Source: WHTK01 sp965197795 (GTDB taxonomy: Bacteria > Chloroflexota > Dehalococcoidia > DSTF01 > WHTK01). From it: a stretch of DNA of 64,000 nt. The notes under the pieces are model-generated. The model had not been told where the DNA came from, ran no database searches, and was given only the letters and a program-made list of their open reading frames with translations. The translations under genes were made by a program, and so were the position numbers. The DNA lies in contig OZ240228.1 of the NCBI GenBank assembly GCA_965197795.1, positions 1,674,001 through 1,738,000 on the forward strand, read 5' to 3'. Positions 45,544 to 55,227 of this stretch are shown in pieces. The stretch's first letter is position 1; each line of letters begins with the position of its first letter.

Positions 45544-45861
45544 TTATCCCGGTCTGGCGCCTCGTATATTGCGGCGGTTGAAGAGGTAGAAGGACAGTCC
45601 CCCAAGGATCAGGACGTAGGCCACAAGCACAAGGAAGGAGTGGAAGTCCCCGGAGGATGCCGGAAGCTGAACCGTGATGAGCTCCTTGAGGAATTTGGCA
45701 GTGACGATGTACGCGCCGCCGCCAAACGCCTGCCCGACGCGGCTGAGGCGTCTGGTGGGGCACCTGTGCTGGGGGACCACGAGCGTCTCGATTCGGGTAA
45801 TCTCCGCTAGCTGGAAGAAGCCCGTCACTGTGGCCTGGATGTAGGTGCCTTCAGGGACCAC
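45544..45861 (-). pseudogene. ABC-2 type permease, C-terminal fragment
   Basis: The frame gives VTAKFLKELITVQLPASSGD, then FHSFLVLVAYVLILGGLSFY and LFNRRNIRGA at the end. This is the last membrane helix and RRDIxGA-type end common in ABC-2 permeases. The preceding membrane domain and the ATPase gene are absent. Confidence 0.45.
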
Positions 45862-46139
45862 AAGCTGGAGCGGTCAGAGCGAGCTTACTTTCGGAGCAAC
45901 CCTCTGGAATGAAGACATGCGGGCTTCTTTCATGCACAGCTCAAAGCCGGGGGGAGTGGAAGAGTCTCTGGGAGCTGGTGCTCGCGTGCTCGCTGCTTCG
46001 CCCTAAGAGCATCTCGGTCAACAGGCTCTGCAAGCAAGTCCTCGAGGTTCGATACGGGATCGAAACCACCCCTAGTCCCAATTGCCGAAGCCCAAGTCTC
46101 GAGAGCAAGGACCTGTCAGTATGACTCGTAAATCTCACA

Positions 46140-46211
46140 CTAGCTTTGAAAGTCCGGCGACTCGGTGTCGAGAATGAGGCCATCGAAGTCGAAGATCACA
46201 GCCATGAGCAT
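46140..46211 (-). pseudogene. HAD-hydrolase N-terminal scrap
   Basis: MAVIFDFDGLILDTESPDFQ on the minus strand contains the DxDG HAD motif I, then stops at TAG. Only 22-24 codons remain. Confidence 0.6.
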
Positions 46212-46395
46212 TCTGCTGTGGATGGTAGCAGGGTTCGACACGCTCGTCATAAGCGTTGCCGGAGTCGATCACGCCTCCCGCGGCCGCGCTGACTCCTTCA
46301 GCTATGTTGAGAGTGGTGGTAAGCAACCACATCCTCAGCCATTTGGGAGAGGTCTCCACTTTGCGCGGTATGAAGGGCTGCCGATCTAACTTGCC

Positions 46396-46590
46396 GTGAC
46401 CCTAAAAGCCGTTGCGCTCGATGCGATGGGCGTGATCTTTCCTGTCGCCCACGACCTACGCGACCTGCTGCTCCCGTTCTTGCGCAGCCATGGTCCCAAC
46501 GTGAGCGACGAAGCGATTTCTGAGGCCTACAGGTCGTGCTAGCGCCACGGCATAGCTGCCGCAGAGCTTTGGCGAAAGCCGGACGGATTT
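46396..46590 (+). pseudogene. second HAD-hydrolase N-terminal scrap with in-frame TAG
   Basis: From GTG 46396: VTLKAVALDAMGVIFPVAHD, then a cap-type helix region …ISEAYRSC, TAG at 46540-46542, and the same frame continues RHGIAAAELWRKPDG. The motif I D-A-M-G-V variant and the continuing AELWR pattern are HAD-like. The stop and the loss of the remaining domain make it non-functional. Confidence 0.55.
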
Positions 46591-46609
46591 GCGACTCTAT
46601 GCTGAGGCG

Positions 46610-46996
46610 GTCGAGGTAAGGTTCGGAGCCAACGTGGACTATGCGACAATCGTAAAGTCGTATAAGCCGGGCCAATTGGTGAGGGTAGGTATAGCCCACC
46701 GAAGGTCGTCTCAGCGGATAAGAAGCGGATCGTCGGCAAGGCCCAACCCGCGACTGATTTCAACCAGCTATGTCGAGCGCCAGAACCTCACGATGCGTAT
46801 GCAGATGCGTCGGTTCACACGGCTCACCAACGCTCTCAGTAAGAAGCTAGAAAACCTAAACTCAGCCACGGTACTTCACTTCGTTTGGTATAACTTCGTG
46901 CGCCGCCACCAAACCTTGAAGATGACACCAGCGATGGCGGCTGGCCTAACACGCTACCCCTGGACAGTGCGCGATCTCATTGAGCGCGTCTCATGA
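46610..46996 (+). mobile_element. IS1-like DDE transposase, C-terminal remnant
   Basis: FGANVDYATIVKSYKP, then (adjacent frame) RYSPPKVVSADKKRIVGKAQ, then ISTSYVERQNLTMRMQMRRF-TRLTNALSKK…FVWYNFVRRHQTLKMTPAMA. This matches the C-terminal half of IS1-type transposases common in environmental genomes. Two frameshifts and a missing N-terminus make it inactive. Confidence 0.7.
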
Positions 46997-47201
46997 ATTA
47001 TCCCTTTTCAAATTAGGACACTACTCTATTGTGGAAGGGGCCTTGATCGTAGAACCTTCATCCAGTATCGTCGTGCTACCTAATACATATTCTTATAAGT
47101 GGGCTGCTATCAATACCCACATCCTCGGCAAGATGACGACCTGACTCGGGTGTTAGCGGTGTCGGATGGTTGAGTAAACAGAGGACGACGGGCATTATGC
47201 T

Positions 47202-47852
47202 ATGCTGAGATTTGCTGAGGAAATCATCCTCCTCCTGCTGAACGACGACAATGGAGGATTCGTGCGTGTGCCCAACTACTCACTGGAGTATGCCCTAGCC
47301 GGCGGCGTGCTGATGGACCTAGCGATGGAAGACCGCATCGACACCGATCTGGAAAGGCTGATTTTGGTCGACGCCACGCCGGTCGGCGACAGCCTGCTCG
47401 ACCCGACGCTGGACGAAATCAAGACGGGCGGCGAACATAACGCTCGCTTCTGGCTGGAACGTACAGCACGGCACGCCGAGGCGATCCGTGATGAAGCGCT
47501 GTCCCGGTTGATTGCGCTCAGTATCCTGGAACGTAAGGAGAATCGCTTCCTTTGGGTGTTTCAGTCCAGACGCTACCCGACTATAGACGGTGAGGCCGAG
47601 CGCGAAGTGAAGCTGCGTATCATGGGAGTGCTGTTCAGCGATGATATCCCGCACCCGCGCGATGTGGTTATCATCTGTCTTGCCGACGCATGCGGCATCT
47701 TCAAAGAAATGTTTTCCGGTCGAGAACTGGCTAAGGCATCCGCCCGCATAGAGGAGGTGCGCAAGCTAGACCTCATCGGTCAAACCATGTCCAAAGCGAT
47801 CCAAGACATCCAAATTTCGATCGCGGCCGCGTTAGTATCCCACGGCTACTAA
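47202..47852 (+). CDS. GPP34 (GOLPH3/Vps74-like) phosphoinositide-binding-fold protein
   Basis: A 216-residue protein with the GPP34 pattern: FAEEIILLLLNDDNGGFVRV, YSLEYALAGGVLMDLAMEDR-ID, then ILERKENRFLWVFQSRRYPT and VVIICLADACGIFKEMFS. In eukaryotes the fold binds PI4P and glycosyltransferases at the Golgi. Bacterial members, mostly in Actinomycetota and Chloroflexota, have no assigned role. Complete, no stable neighbours. Confidence 0.85.
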   Translation: MLRFAEEIILLLLNDDNGGFVRVPNYSLEYALAGGVLMDLAMEDRIDTDLERLILVDATPVGDSLLDPTLDEIKTGGEHNARFWLERTARHAEAIRDEALSRLIALSILERKENRFLWVFQSRRYPTIDGEAEREVKLRIMGVLFSDDIPHPRDVVIICLADACGIFKEMFSGRELAKASARIEEVRKLDLIGQTMSKAIQDIQISIAAALVSHGY

Positions 47853-47891
47853 TTCGTCGCTAGCCGTCATCCCGTACCAGTTAATACATCT

Positions 47892-47921
47892 GTTCCCGGA
47901 CCCTCTAGAGGTTCCGGGAAC
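47892..47921 (+). terminator. hairpin after the GPP34 gene
   Basis: GTTCCCGGA and TCCGGGAAC pair, 40 bases after the stop, with no T-run. The remainder of 47853-48157 holds no gene. Confidence 0.5.
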
Positions 47922-48157
47922 ACTGGCAGAGGTGAGCCCCGCCTCGATTTCGTGTGGTTTGCGGTCTTTTAGGCCCGCCACTACTCTTGAACTCGTGGTC
48001 GCCTTGTGAGCGCTGAAGATTACAAACGTCGGCCTGCTCGACCGAAGGTACCGTCAGCATCACCAAACCCCGCGTTCTGTCAGTTAAAGTGATTGACATA
48101 GACCTAGCGCGCAGAGGTCTCCAGTCGTGGCCCCGGATTGACTTGCCAAAATCCGGC

Positions 48158-50311
48158 TCATTCCCCACTTGTGGGTGCTCCAGGCAGGTCGGGTAACTCT
48201 AAGACCATCTCGGTGAATTGGCCGAGCTCTGAGTCCACTTGGATGGTGCCACCGTGCTGACGCATGATGTCGTTGCTTATAGCTAGACCCAACCCGGTGC
48301 CCTTGTCAGTGGGCTTGGTGGTAAAGAATGGGTTGAATATCTTGTCGACGACATCGGGCGGTATGCCGTCCCCGTTGTCCCTGATACTAATCTTGGCACG
48401 GCCATCTTTGCGCCGCGTGGCCAACCACAGGGTCGGTGTATAGCCATTGGATTGGCCTGCGTCGGCGAGGGTACGCCGCTTTTCCTCAGTGGCGTAACAG
48501 GCGTTGCTCACGAGGTTAAGGAATACCCGGCCCAGTTCCTGTGGAATCACATCGAGTTCGCCCATCTCCGGGTCCAAGTCCAATTGAATATCGAGTTGGA
48601 ATTCTGAATCTGTCGCGCGGGCACTGTGGTAAGCCAAACGCGTGTATTCATCCAGGAGCCTATTGATGTTGGTGGGTTCAGGCGCCCCTGCCCCCCGGTT
48701 CATAGAAAGCATGTCGTGCACGATCCGGTTGGCGCGGTCGCCGTGAGACCTGATGCGATCCAGATTACCAGTCAGTTCTTTGGAGATCTCCTGAACTAGG
48801 CTCCGCTGCTCCTGGGTCAATTCCCCATCGCTTTCCTCAAGTGTCTCCTGCAACTCCGTGAGGAGTTCTTCAGAGGCCTCCGAAAAATTCTTGACGAAGT
48901 TCAGCGGGTTCCGGATCTCATGGGCCACGCCCGCGGTTAACTCGCCCAGCGCTGCTAATTTCCCCTGCATAACAATCTGGTCTTGGGCTGTGCGCAGCTC
49001 AGCCAATACACTTTCAAGCTCGTTGTTCTTACCCTGCAACTCTTCGGCCATCTTCTCCACCAAGTTCAGGCGCTGGACCTCTAGGGCATGGCGGCGAAAC
49101 ACTTCGAGAGCGGCTGCCATGTCGGCTACCTCGTCCCGCCCACTGATCTTTACCTGGGCTTCCAAGTCTCCTCCGGCCATGCGGCGCATCCAGCTGGACA
49201 ACATTTCCAGACGGCGCAACACTACACGACCAACGAACAGCCAGGCGATGAGCAACGCGCCGACGATGCTGATGGCGCTGATCGTCAACAACAGGGTGCG
49301 GCCCGTAAGGACCGCTTGGTCGGAGGCGTATGTAGCTTCCTGCGCGCTCATTTGGGCCTCAGCCACGAGCTCATCGACTAGGCCAACGAGATCGACGGCG
49401 ATGCGGCGGTTGTTAGAGAGCAGCTCCAGCTGAAGCTCGGCGAGCGTCAACTCAAGGAAAATCAGGTCGAAGCCGTTTTGCTCACGAGAACCCAACTCCA
49501 ACAGCCGTCCAAAGACCGGGGCCAGTTCTGCGTGTAGCGAGGATTCCTCCAGGAACGCCAAGTTCCTTTCGATATGAGCGGCAGCGGACTCGAACCGTTC
49601 CTGCAAAGGTTCGATAAGGGAGACTTCGGACAGGCTGAACAGGCTGGCCAGCAACTGTATCGCGAGGTTGGCGGTGGCTTGGAGCTCGGCTAGGTAACGA
49701 AAGCGGACCACCTCCGTTTCTGAGAAATGGACATCACGAGGCACCGAAGGCGCTCCGAGTTCGTGATAGCCGGTAAGCGTGTAGAAAAGCTGATCATCAA
49801 TGGCCGGGATCACAATGGCGTCCAGTTGAAGGCGTAGATCAGCAAGTTCCATACGAAGGGCGTCAGAACGCTCTGCCAGCTCGAAACGCTCCAGCATCCC
49901 TTGCTCGATGGACTCGATGTTCCAAATCAACGTATCAGCCCCAGAACGGATGCGCTTGAACCGTTCGTCTTCTCGGTTCCCTTCCAGAAGCGCCAGTTGG
50001 TTCTTAAACTCGCGGTAAGAATCGGCAATGCTGGCTGAGACACTGGCGAATTCATCGAACGTCTTAGCCGCGGTCAAGCCCGGCGCAGCAGCCACCAAGT
50101 TCCCACCATAGCGCGCCACGCCGAACGCGGCCGCGATCTCGGGCACGCTGCGCTCGTTCACCCGGCTCTGAGCGTCGTCCACCCTGTTGAAGGAGAACCA
50201 CCCGACCAGGCTGGCCGCTATGGTTAGGACTACCGCTCCACCGATCCCGATGTAAAGTTGGGTGGAGATACGGAACCGATATTCGAGAAGGCGCTTCAGG
50301 CGGTCAGTCAT
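48158..50311 (-). CDS. sensor histidine kinase with periplasmic helical domain (TorS-like layout)
   Basis: A 717-residue membrane kinase. TM1 at ~23-45, a ~290-residue mostly helical periplasmic domain, TM2 at ~335-358 (TLLLTISAISIVGALLIAWL), HAMP (~360-412), a coiled coil, HisKA with GVAHEIRNPLNFVKNFSEAS (phosphorylated His), and HATPase_c boxes NLVSNACYA, IRDNGDGIPP and GTGLGLAISND. It is last in a four-gene operon after a periplasmic binding lipoprotein, so it probably senses a ligand through that protein, as TorS does with TorT. Its start overlaps the upstream stop (ATGA). Confidence 0.92.
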   Translation of the reverse strand: MTDRLKRLLEYRFRISTQLYIGIGGAVVLTIAASLVGWFSFNRVDDAQSRVNERSVPEIAAAFGVARYGGNLVAAAPGLTAAKTFDEFASVSASIADSYREFKNQLALLEGNREDERFKRIRSGADTLIWNIESIEQGMLERFELAERSDALRMELADLRLQLDAIVIPAIDDQLFYTLTGYHELGAPSVPRDVHFSETEVVRFRYLAELQATANLAIQLLASLFSLSEVSLIEPLQERFESAAAHIERNLAFLEESSLHAELAPVFGRLLELGSREQNGFDLIFLELTLAELQLELLSNNRRIAVDLVGLVDELVAEAQMSAQEATYASDQAVLTGRTLLLTISAISIVGALLIAWLFVGRVVLRRLEMLSSWMRRMAGGDLEAQVKISGRDEVADMAAALEVFRRHALEVQRLNLVEKMAEELQGKNNELESVLAELRTAQDQIVMQGKLAALGELTAGVAHEIRNPLNFVKNFSEASEELLTELQETLEESDGELTQEQRSLVQEISKELTGNLDRIRSHGDRANRIVHDMLSMNRGAGAPEPTNINRLLDEYTRLAYHSARATDSEFQLDIQLDLDPEMGELDVIPQELGRVFLNLVSNACYATEEKRRTLADAGQSNGYTPTLWLATRRKDGRAKISIRDNGDGIPPDVVDKIFNPFFTTKPTDKGTGLGLAISNDIMRQHGGTIQVDSELGQFTEMVLELPDLPGAPTSGE

Positions 50312-51552
50312 GGCGCCAGGTCTTGGAGAGCGTCGACGGGGTAATAACTGCCATCTCGGCCGATCACAGTGAGAAAAATGGCATTGGAACCTTGATTGTC
50401 CTGCTCTCCGTACTGAAGTTGAAACCCATCAAGGTCAATTGATTCCGACTGGAGTAAACTGTCGAGAAAGCATGTCCGGTCTACTTGTCGACCACAGCTT
50501 TCAAGACCGGCGATGGCCAGTCGCCCGGCCAGATAGCCCTCAAGCGACACGAAGCCGGGTACCGCATCAGAAGTATAGGCAGAGATGGCATCCAGGTAAT
50601 CAGCAACGATGGGTAGTGAGTCGTCGGTGGGGAAGGGAACCACTTGTGTTACGTAGACGCCCTCTCCCGCAGGCCCAAGTTCGGCGGCCAGGGCGTTGCT
50701 GCCCACGAAAGAAGTGGTCATGAACACCGGGTCCATACCCAAGTGTCGAGCCCAGGAGACTGAGTCTGACACCGGCCGATATGTCCCGATCAGGATCACT
50801 GCTTCGGGAGAGCCTTGCCAAAGATCGAGCAGCCCTCTCTTAACTGACGTAGTATTCCGCGGGTACACTCCGACCGAAACCGCTCGCATGCCGCGGCGGT
50901 CCAAGGCCTCCCGCACGCCCTGGTAACCAGCCCGGCCAAAGGAATCGTCCTGATACATTACCCCGATGCGGTTTAGCTTTAGGTCTCCTGTCAAACGGGA
51001 GACCATCTCTTCGGTCTCCTGATTATAGGAAGCCCGAAGGTTGACCACGTTATCCCACTCTGCCTCCCGCAGGAAGGCCGCTCCCGTGAATGGAGCAATG
51101 TAGGGCACGCCCGCAGCAGCAGCGAGGGGGGTCACCGAGCGCGACGTTGGCGTGCCCACCGCACCGATCAAGGCAAAAACCGCGTGCTGGTCGATCAAAG
51201 CGGCGGTGTTAGCGATGGCCGCCTCCGGCTCATAAGCATCGTCCAATGACAAGAGGTCGAGCTGTCGGCCGTGGACGCCACCGCGCTGGTTTACTTCGTA
51301 AAAGGCAGCCTCTATGCCCAGCCTCATTCCGGAGCCTAGTTGCTGAGCCGGGCCGCTGAAAGCGGCGGACTGCCCGAAGAGGATCCGATCATCGAAAATA
51401 CCGGGCTCCACTTCGGATGAAGATGTAGGCGTCGTGGCGGGTATTGCCGGAGGGACGGCGGGTTGATCGTCCTGATCACAACCAGCCAGGCCAGCGATCG
51501 CGCTCCCGATCACCAACAGCACCACTGCCGGCAAGCGGTGTCTTTGTTTCAT
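50308..51552 (-). CDS. periplasmic binding lipoprotein (Peripla_BP_6 / branched-chain amino-acid type)
   Basis: A 414-residue protein with a lipoprotein signal (VVLLVIGSAIAGLAGC; lipidated Cys ~25) and the two-lobed binding fold: ILFGQSAAFSGPAQQLGSGM-RLGIEAAFYEVNQRGGVHGR, then FALIGAVGTPTSRSVTPLAA and RIGVMYQDDSFGRAGYQGVR. No ABC permease or ATPase is nearby. Its place between regulators indicates a ligand-sensing partner for the histidine kinase rather than an uptake protein. Starts and stops overlap on both sides by ATGA. Confidence 0.9.
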   Translation of the reverse strand: MKQRHRLPAVVLLVIGSAIAGLAGCDQDDQPAVPPAIPATTPTSSSEVEPGIFDDRILFGQSAAFSGPAQQLGSGMRLGIEAAFYEVNQRGGVHGRQLDLLSLDDAYEPEAAIANTAALIDQHAVFALIGAVGTPTSRSVTPLAAAAGVPYIAPFTGAAFLREAEWDNVVNLRASYNQETEEMVSRLTGDLKLNRIGVMYQDDSFGRAGYQGVREALDRRGMRAVSVGVYPRNTTSVKRGLLDLWQGSPEAVILIGTYRPVSDSVSWARHLGMDPVFMTTSFVGSNALAAELGPAGEGVYVTQVVPFPTDDSLPIVADYLDAISAYTSDAVPGFVSLEGYLAGRLAIAGLESCGRQVDRTCFLDSLLQSESIDLDGFQLQYGEQDNQGSNAIFLTVIGRDGSYYPVDALQDLAP

Positions 51553-51962
51553 CCATCCCTTCTTTTGGTCAGGGACAAATAATTCTTGCCCTGCTCCCGT
51601 CGATAGTGCAACTCGTCCATCATGGTACGCACAAGGTACAGGCCAAGCCCGCCGACTTGGCGTTTCTCTAGTGGAGAGACAAGATCCGGCTCGGCAGCAT
51701 CATTGATCGGATTGAAGGGACCACCGTCGTCGGATATTTCGATCGTGATGGCCTCCACTTCTGAAGACAGCGAAACCTCTATCTCAGTGACCATGCCCCC
51801 GTGGTTAACAATGTTTATCCCTAGCTCTTCGAGAACGAGATTGATCTGAAACATCAGATCCGAGGGCCAGGCTTCTTGACGACCCATCTCCTCGACGGCG
51901 TCGGTGACCTGCTCCAACTCGTCGACGTTGGATCCAATTCTCAGGAATACCCGGGCGCTCAA
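51549..51962 (-). CDS. anti-sigma-type ATP-binding kinase (RsbW-like)
   Basis: A 137-residue GHKL domain: QINLVLEELGINIVNHGGMV is the N box and ITIEISDDGGPFNPI the G1 box; KRQVGGLGLYLVRTMMDELH the G2 loop. It would phosphorylate a STAS antagonist and/or bind a sigma factor. It overlaps its neighbours by 4 bases on each side, so stoichiometric production with the phosphatase is likely. Confidence 0.9.
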   Translation of the reverse strand: MSARVFLRIGSNVDELEQVTDAVEEMGRQEAWPSDLMFQINLVLEELGINIVNHGGMVTEIEVSLSSEVEAITIEISDDGGPFNPINDAAEPDLVSPLEKRQVGGLGLYLVRTMMDELHYRREQGKNYLSLTKRRDG

Positions 51963-53125
51963 GGAATCACCTCGTTGTGATGAAGCGTGAGACAGGTCAT
52001 GTCGTCGAACTGAGGAGCGTCGCCGGCGAAGGCCTTCACCGCTTCGAAAATCGCTCGATCCATCGTCTCGGGATCTGTTGGCGACGCCAAGAAGACCTGC
52101 CGCAGGCGCTCAAGCCCGAACGCTTCACCACGTGTGTTCACCGCATCAGTTATGCCGTCCGTATAACAGACAAAGGAATCCCCAGGCGCGCATATCACGC
52201 TATTCTCTTGATAATTGGCATCCTGCATCACTCCGAGGGCAATCCCGCCAGTCGACGGAAGGACTGTTGAGCTCCCGTCGGGGTGAACGATTAACGGCGG
52301 GTCGTGCCCGCCATTGGCATAGGTTAATTGTCCCGTCGCCGGTTCGTATACGGCGTACAGGACGGTTACGAACATTAGGGTTTCATTATCTTCGTAAAGC
52401 AGGTCGTTTATCTCATGCAACACTGCGCCGGGGTTTGACCGGCCAATGGCCGAGCCCTTGAGTAGGGTACGGCAGGACATCATGAAAAGGGCTGCGGGCA
52501 CGCCCTTGTCCGACACGTCAGCGATGGCCAGACCGATGTTTCCGTTGTCCAGGGACATGACATCGAAGAAATCGCCGCCTACGGTGCGTGCAGGTTCCAT
52601 GCTGCCATGAAGCTGATAGCCAGGAGCCGCGGGGAAATGAGTAGGGAGGATGGATTGTTGTATTTTGTTGGCAATACCGAGTTCATTTTGCAACGCCACT
52701 AGTTGGTCGCGGGAGGCAAGAGCCTCGCGCCACTCCGCTAGGTGACTCAGCGTTCGCTCTATGGTGATCTCCAGATCCTCGAAGTCGACGGGTTTGGTGA
52801 CGAAGTCGAAGGCGCCTCGGTTCATTGCAGTGCGGATGTTTTTCATGTCTCCGTAGGCAGAAATGATCACGCACCGAAGGTTGGGGTCGACCTTCGGAAT
52901 CTGCTGTAACAGGGCCAGCCCGTCCATCTTTGGCATGTTGATGTCTGATAAGATCATATCAACGTCCTCATTCTGACTGAGGCGTTCAAGAGCCTCCTCC
53001 CCGTTTTGGGCAAATACAAACTGATAACGGCCGGCCCGTATAGACCGTCGCATGCGTTGCAAAATCAGGGATTCCATGTCTGGCTCGTCGTCGACTACCA
53101 ATATCTTAAATAGCCCATTAGTCAC
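51959..53125 (-). CDS. response regulator fused to PP2C/SpoIIE-type phosphatase
   Basis: A 388-residue protein from GTG 53125 with GGAGGAG six bases upstream. Receiver domain (~1-125): ILVVDDEPDMESLIL with the acidic pair, DMILSDINMPKMDGLALLQQ with the phospho-Asp, and a TKPVD Lys. A short coiled coil follows, then SpoIIE phosphatase (~170-385): ARTVGGDFFDVMSLDNGNIG, IADVSDKGVPAALFM, YANGGHDPPLI, and QFDDMTCLTL, with all four metal Asp contexts present. Phosphorylation by the kinase would set phosphatase activity toward the STAS protein. First gene of the operon. Confidence 0.93.
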   Translation of the reverse strand: MTNGLFKILVVDDEPDMESLILQRMRRSIRAGRYQFVFAQNGEEALERLSQNEDVDMILSDINMPKMDGLALLQQIPKVDPNLRCVIISAYGDMKNIRTAMNRGAFDFVTKPVDFEDLEITIERTLSHLAEWREALASRDQLVALQNELGIANKIQQSILPTHFPAAPGYQLHGSMEPARTVGGDFFDVMSLDNGNIGLAIADVSDKGVPAALFMMSCRTLLKGSAIGRSNPGAVLHEINDLLYEDNETLMFVTVLYAVYEPATGQLTYANGGHDPPLIVHPDGSSTVLPSTGGIALGVMQDANYQENSVICAPGDSFVCYTDGITDAVNTRGEAFGLERLRQVFLASPTDPETMDRAIFEAVKAFAGDAPQFDDMTCLTLHHNEVIP

Positions 53126-53508
53126 GCTTGCTCCTCCATTCGACCGGTGAAGACGGCGATCACCTCGTCCCGAGAAATGTGGCTTGGACCGGTCCGGCAG
53201 AAACCACCGATTTCGAGTATTCTCGGAGGAGTTCGGCGGGCGATCAGACTGCGCAGCCGTGTGTTGTCCAGATTGGTCTAGATATGGGACAAGAATAACA
53301 CGGAGCCACGCGCTGCCATGCAAGGAGGTCCTCCGAGACCCAAGGTCACGGAGTGACTATGTGCCTTGATTCTCAATGGTCAAACGAACTCGGTGTAATT
53401 TCGGATGCCGTCTTGAGCCGAACGATGTGGCGGCAGCTTGCGCGCGGTCCCCAGTCGGGCAGCTAAACTGAGACCTTCCTCTAACCTCTTGCGCTCCATC
53501 AGAATCGT

Positions 53509-53739
53509 CTATAGTCGCGCGGCATAACCTTGAAAAATCTCGGCAGGATCTCTTGCCAAGTGTGCCCAAGACGCGTTCGGCGTTGACACTGCTTGTGTTG
53601 GCGAGATGCTCTGCCAGCAGCCTTCCAAGGCTGCGCCGGGTCTGCCGGCAATGGCTGAGCCCTTGTGTAGGGTACGCTTCAATATCGTGAAGAGCGCTGT
53701 GGCCGCGTCCTTGTCCGATACGTCAGCGGTAGCCACCAC
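53509..53739 (-). pseudogene. remnant of a second PP2C/SpoIIE phosphatase
   Basis: ATADVSDKDAATALFTILKR followed by TLHKGSAIAGRPGAALE matches IADVSDKGVPAALFMMSCRT-LLKGSAIGRSNPGAVLH of the intact phosphatase, then degenerates. It sits 400 bases upstream of that gene, in the 53126-54021 gap, which has no other coding feature. A decayed tandem duplicate. Confidence 0.6.
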
Positions 53740-54021
53740 CCGTCGCCGTACCGGAGGTCAGAGACCACCGAGCGTGTTTGTTATGTCAATAGCACTGGTA
53801 GTTTGGGACTCTTTTGTTCCCGCCTTTTCGTAGCAACGACGCGTGCAACCCAAATGCCATGATCCAAGATGGGCTTGATCCACCTGGACAATTCAAAAAC
53901 TATGGACTAGCCTTAGTGATAAGAATTTCAATAGCTCCTCCCCCAGTGAATATCGCCACGCATCATCTAAGGGCATTATATACAGCGGGCTGCTGCGTTG
54001 TAGAGCAAGGAGACGGAACAT

Positions 54022-54363
54022 ATGGAGGTTGAGGCTGAGCGCAGAGAGGGCGATGTGCTGATCGTAACAACGGGGGACCGAGTCGACGGCCTCAACGCCC
54101 GCGACTTCCAAGAAGCCCTGCAGGCTGAGATCAGCGCATCCGATCGTGCACTGATCCTCGATCTAAGCCGACTCACCTACATCAGCAGTGCGGGGCTCCG
54201 TGTCATGTTGGTGGTCGGTAAAACCTTACAAGAGCAAAAGGCGACCCTAGCAGTGTGCTCACTCTCTGGTCCGGTCCGCGAGGTCTTCGAGGTCAGTGGC
54301 TTCTCTCAGATTATCCGGGTTCACGATTCCCAGGCAGAGGCCATCGCTGCACTAACAGACTAA
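54022..54363 (+). CDS. STAS-domain anti-sigma factor antagonist
   Basis: A 113-residue SpoIIAA/RsbV-like protein: DVLIVTTGDRVDGLNARDFQ, then ALILDLSRLTYISSAGLRVM with the Ser pair at the usual phosphorylation site, and EVFEVSGFSQIIRVHDSQAE. It would be phosphorylated by the RsbW-like kinase and dephosphorylated by the PP2C protein. Divergent from that operon, separated by the phosphatase remnant. AAGGAGACGG precedes the ATG. Confidence 0.92.
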   Translation: MEVEAERREGDVLIVTTGDRVDGLNARDFQEALQAEISASDRALILDLSRLTYISSAGLRVMLVVGKTLQEQKATLAVCSLSGPVREVFEVSGFSQIIRVHDSQAEAIAALTD

Positions 54364-54489
54364 TCCGCCGGTTATTTTGCTAGAAGCCAAGTAGCGGGAG
54401 CCGTCCGAGCGGACCGACGAGGCGTTCTCGACCACCTAACGGACCCGTGAGTCTCGTGGCAAAAGCACCCTTGCCAAGAGTCGTGATTG

Positions 54490-54571
54490 CCCGATGATGG
54501 TCCATCGTTACTCCGCGCCCCACGACTCAGGCAGGCAGCGCGGCGCACGCTATCTTCAGCCCGGCGATTGA
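54490..54571 (+). pseudogene. integrase 3'-end scrap
   Basis: Reads SPMMVHRYSAPHDSGRQRG… IFSPAID, matching SPMMVRRYSATYDSEQAAKA…FSPAMQL of the module integrases, with the catalytic Tyr. Same orientation as copy B. Confidence 0.6.
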
Positions 54572-54861
54572 TCGTCGCCAACCCTCCCCCTACTTTCAGG
54601 TACGTCCCCAGCCCCTCCCGCAGCGGCGTCAGCGTCGGCGCCAGTGTCTCGAGCAGGCAGACGTTGTCGGCCACCGCCGGTGCCGTTATGAATCTGGGAG
54701 CGCACCCACTGGGAACGTCCGAGCGCTTGTGTTCATATACTTAGGTAAAGTCCGGAACCGTTCTCGAGTACCTCTTCCTCGCGGCAGTCCCGGCAGCCAG
54801 TTGACTCTGACCCGACACGATGGCTGCATAGCGTGACCTTGCGGCAAAGGGAGTCACGTAC

Positions 54862-54945
54862 ATGCCCAACACCATCGCCTACCTCGACGAATCGAGCGGC
54901 TCGAGCTGGGAGCGTACGCTGTACGCTTCCTGGCCGGGAATGGTC
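54862..54945 (+). pseudogene. N-terminal scrap of a different site-specific integrase
   Basis: MPNTIAYLDESSGSSWERTL then YA resembles the start of tyrosine recombinases; it ends where module copy B begins. Confidence 0.3.
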
Positions 54946-55050
54946 GGTGATCCGAGTTCCTGGAGGCACACGCAGGGCCGGTCATAGTGAGCTGGAATCG
55001 GTCTAGCCGATCCGCCGGTTCTGCAAGCCTGCGGTCGTTCAGGGCGTCAC

Positions 55051-55227
55051 TTACGCGCTCGCGGCCTCAATCGTCACGGTCAGCCGCTGCGGCAAGGGTT
55101 CTCCGAGCGCCCAGCGCTGCACATACAGTGTGCCGATAACCGGTGGCTTGCCGCTTGCCTCTTCCTGAAACCGGACGGTGTTCTTCGTCTCCCGCTCCGT
55201 GACAAATACAAGCGTCTGTCGCTCCAT
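55051..55227 (-). CDS. conserved small protein of the integrase module, copy B
   Basis: A 58-residue protein, MERQTLVFVTERETKNTVRF … QRLTVTIEAASA, from ATG 55227 with GAGGAGG upstream. One substitution (Ala to Val at residue 9) and a stop four residues earlier than copy A are the only differences. Intact although the adjacent integrase has three lesions. Function unknown. Confidence 0.7.
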   Translation of the reverse strand: MERQTLVFVTERETKNTVRFQEEASGKPPVIGTLYVQRWALGEPLPQRLTVTIEAASA

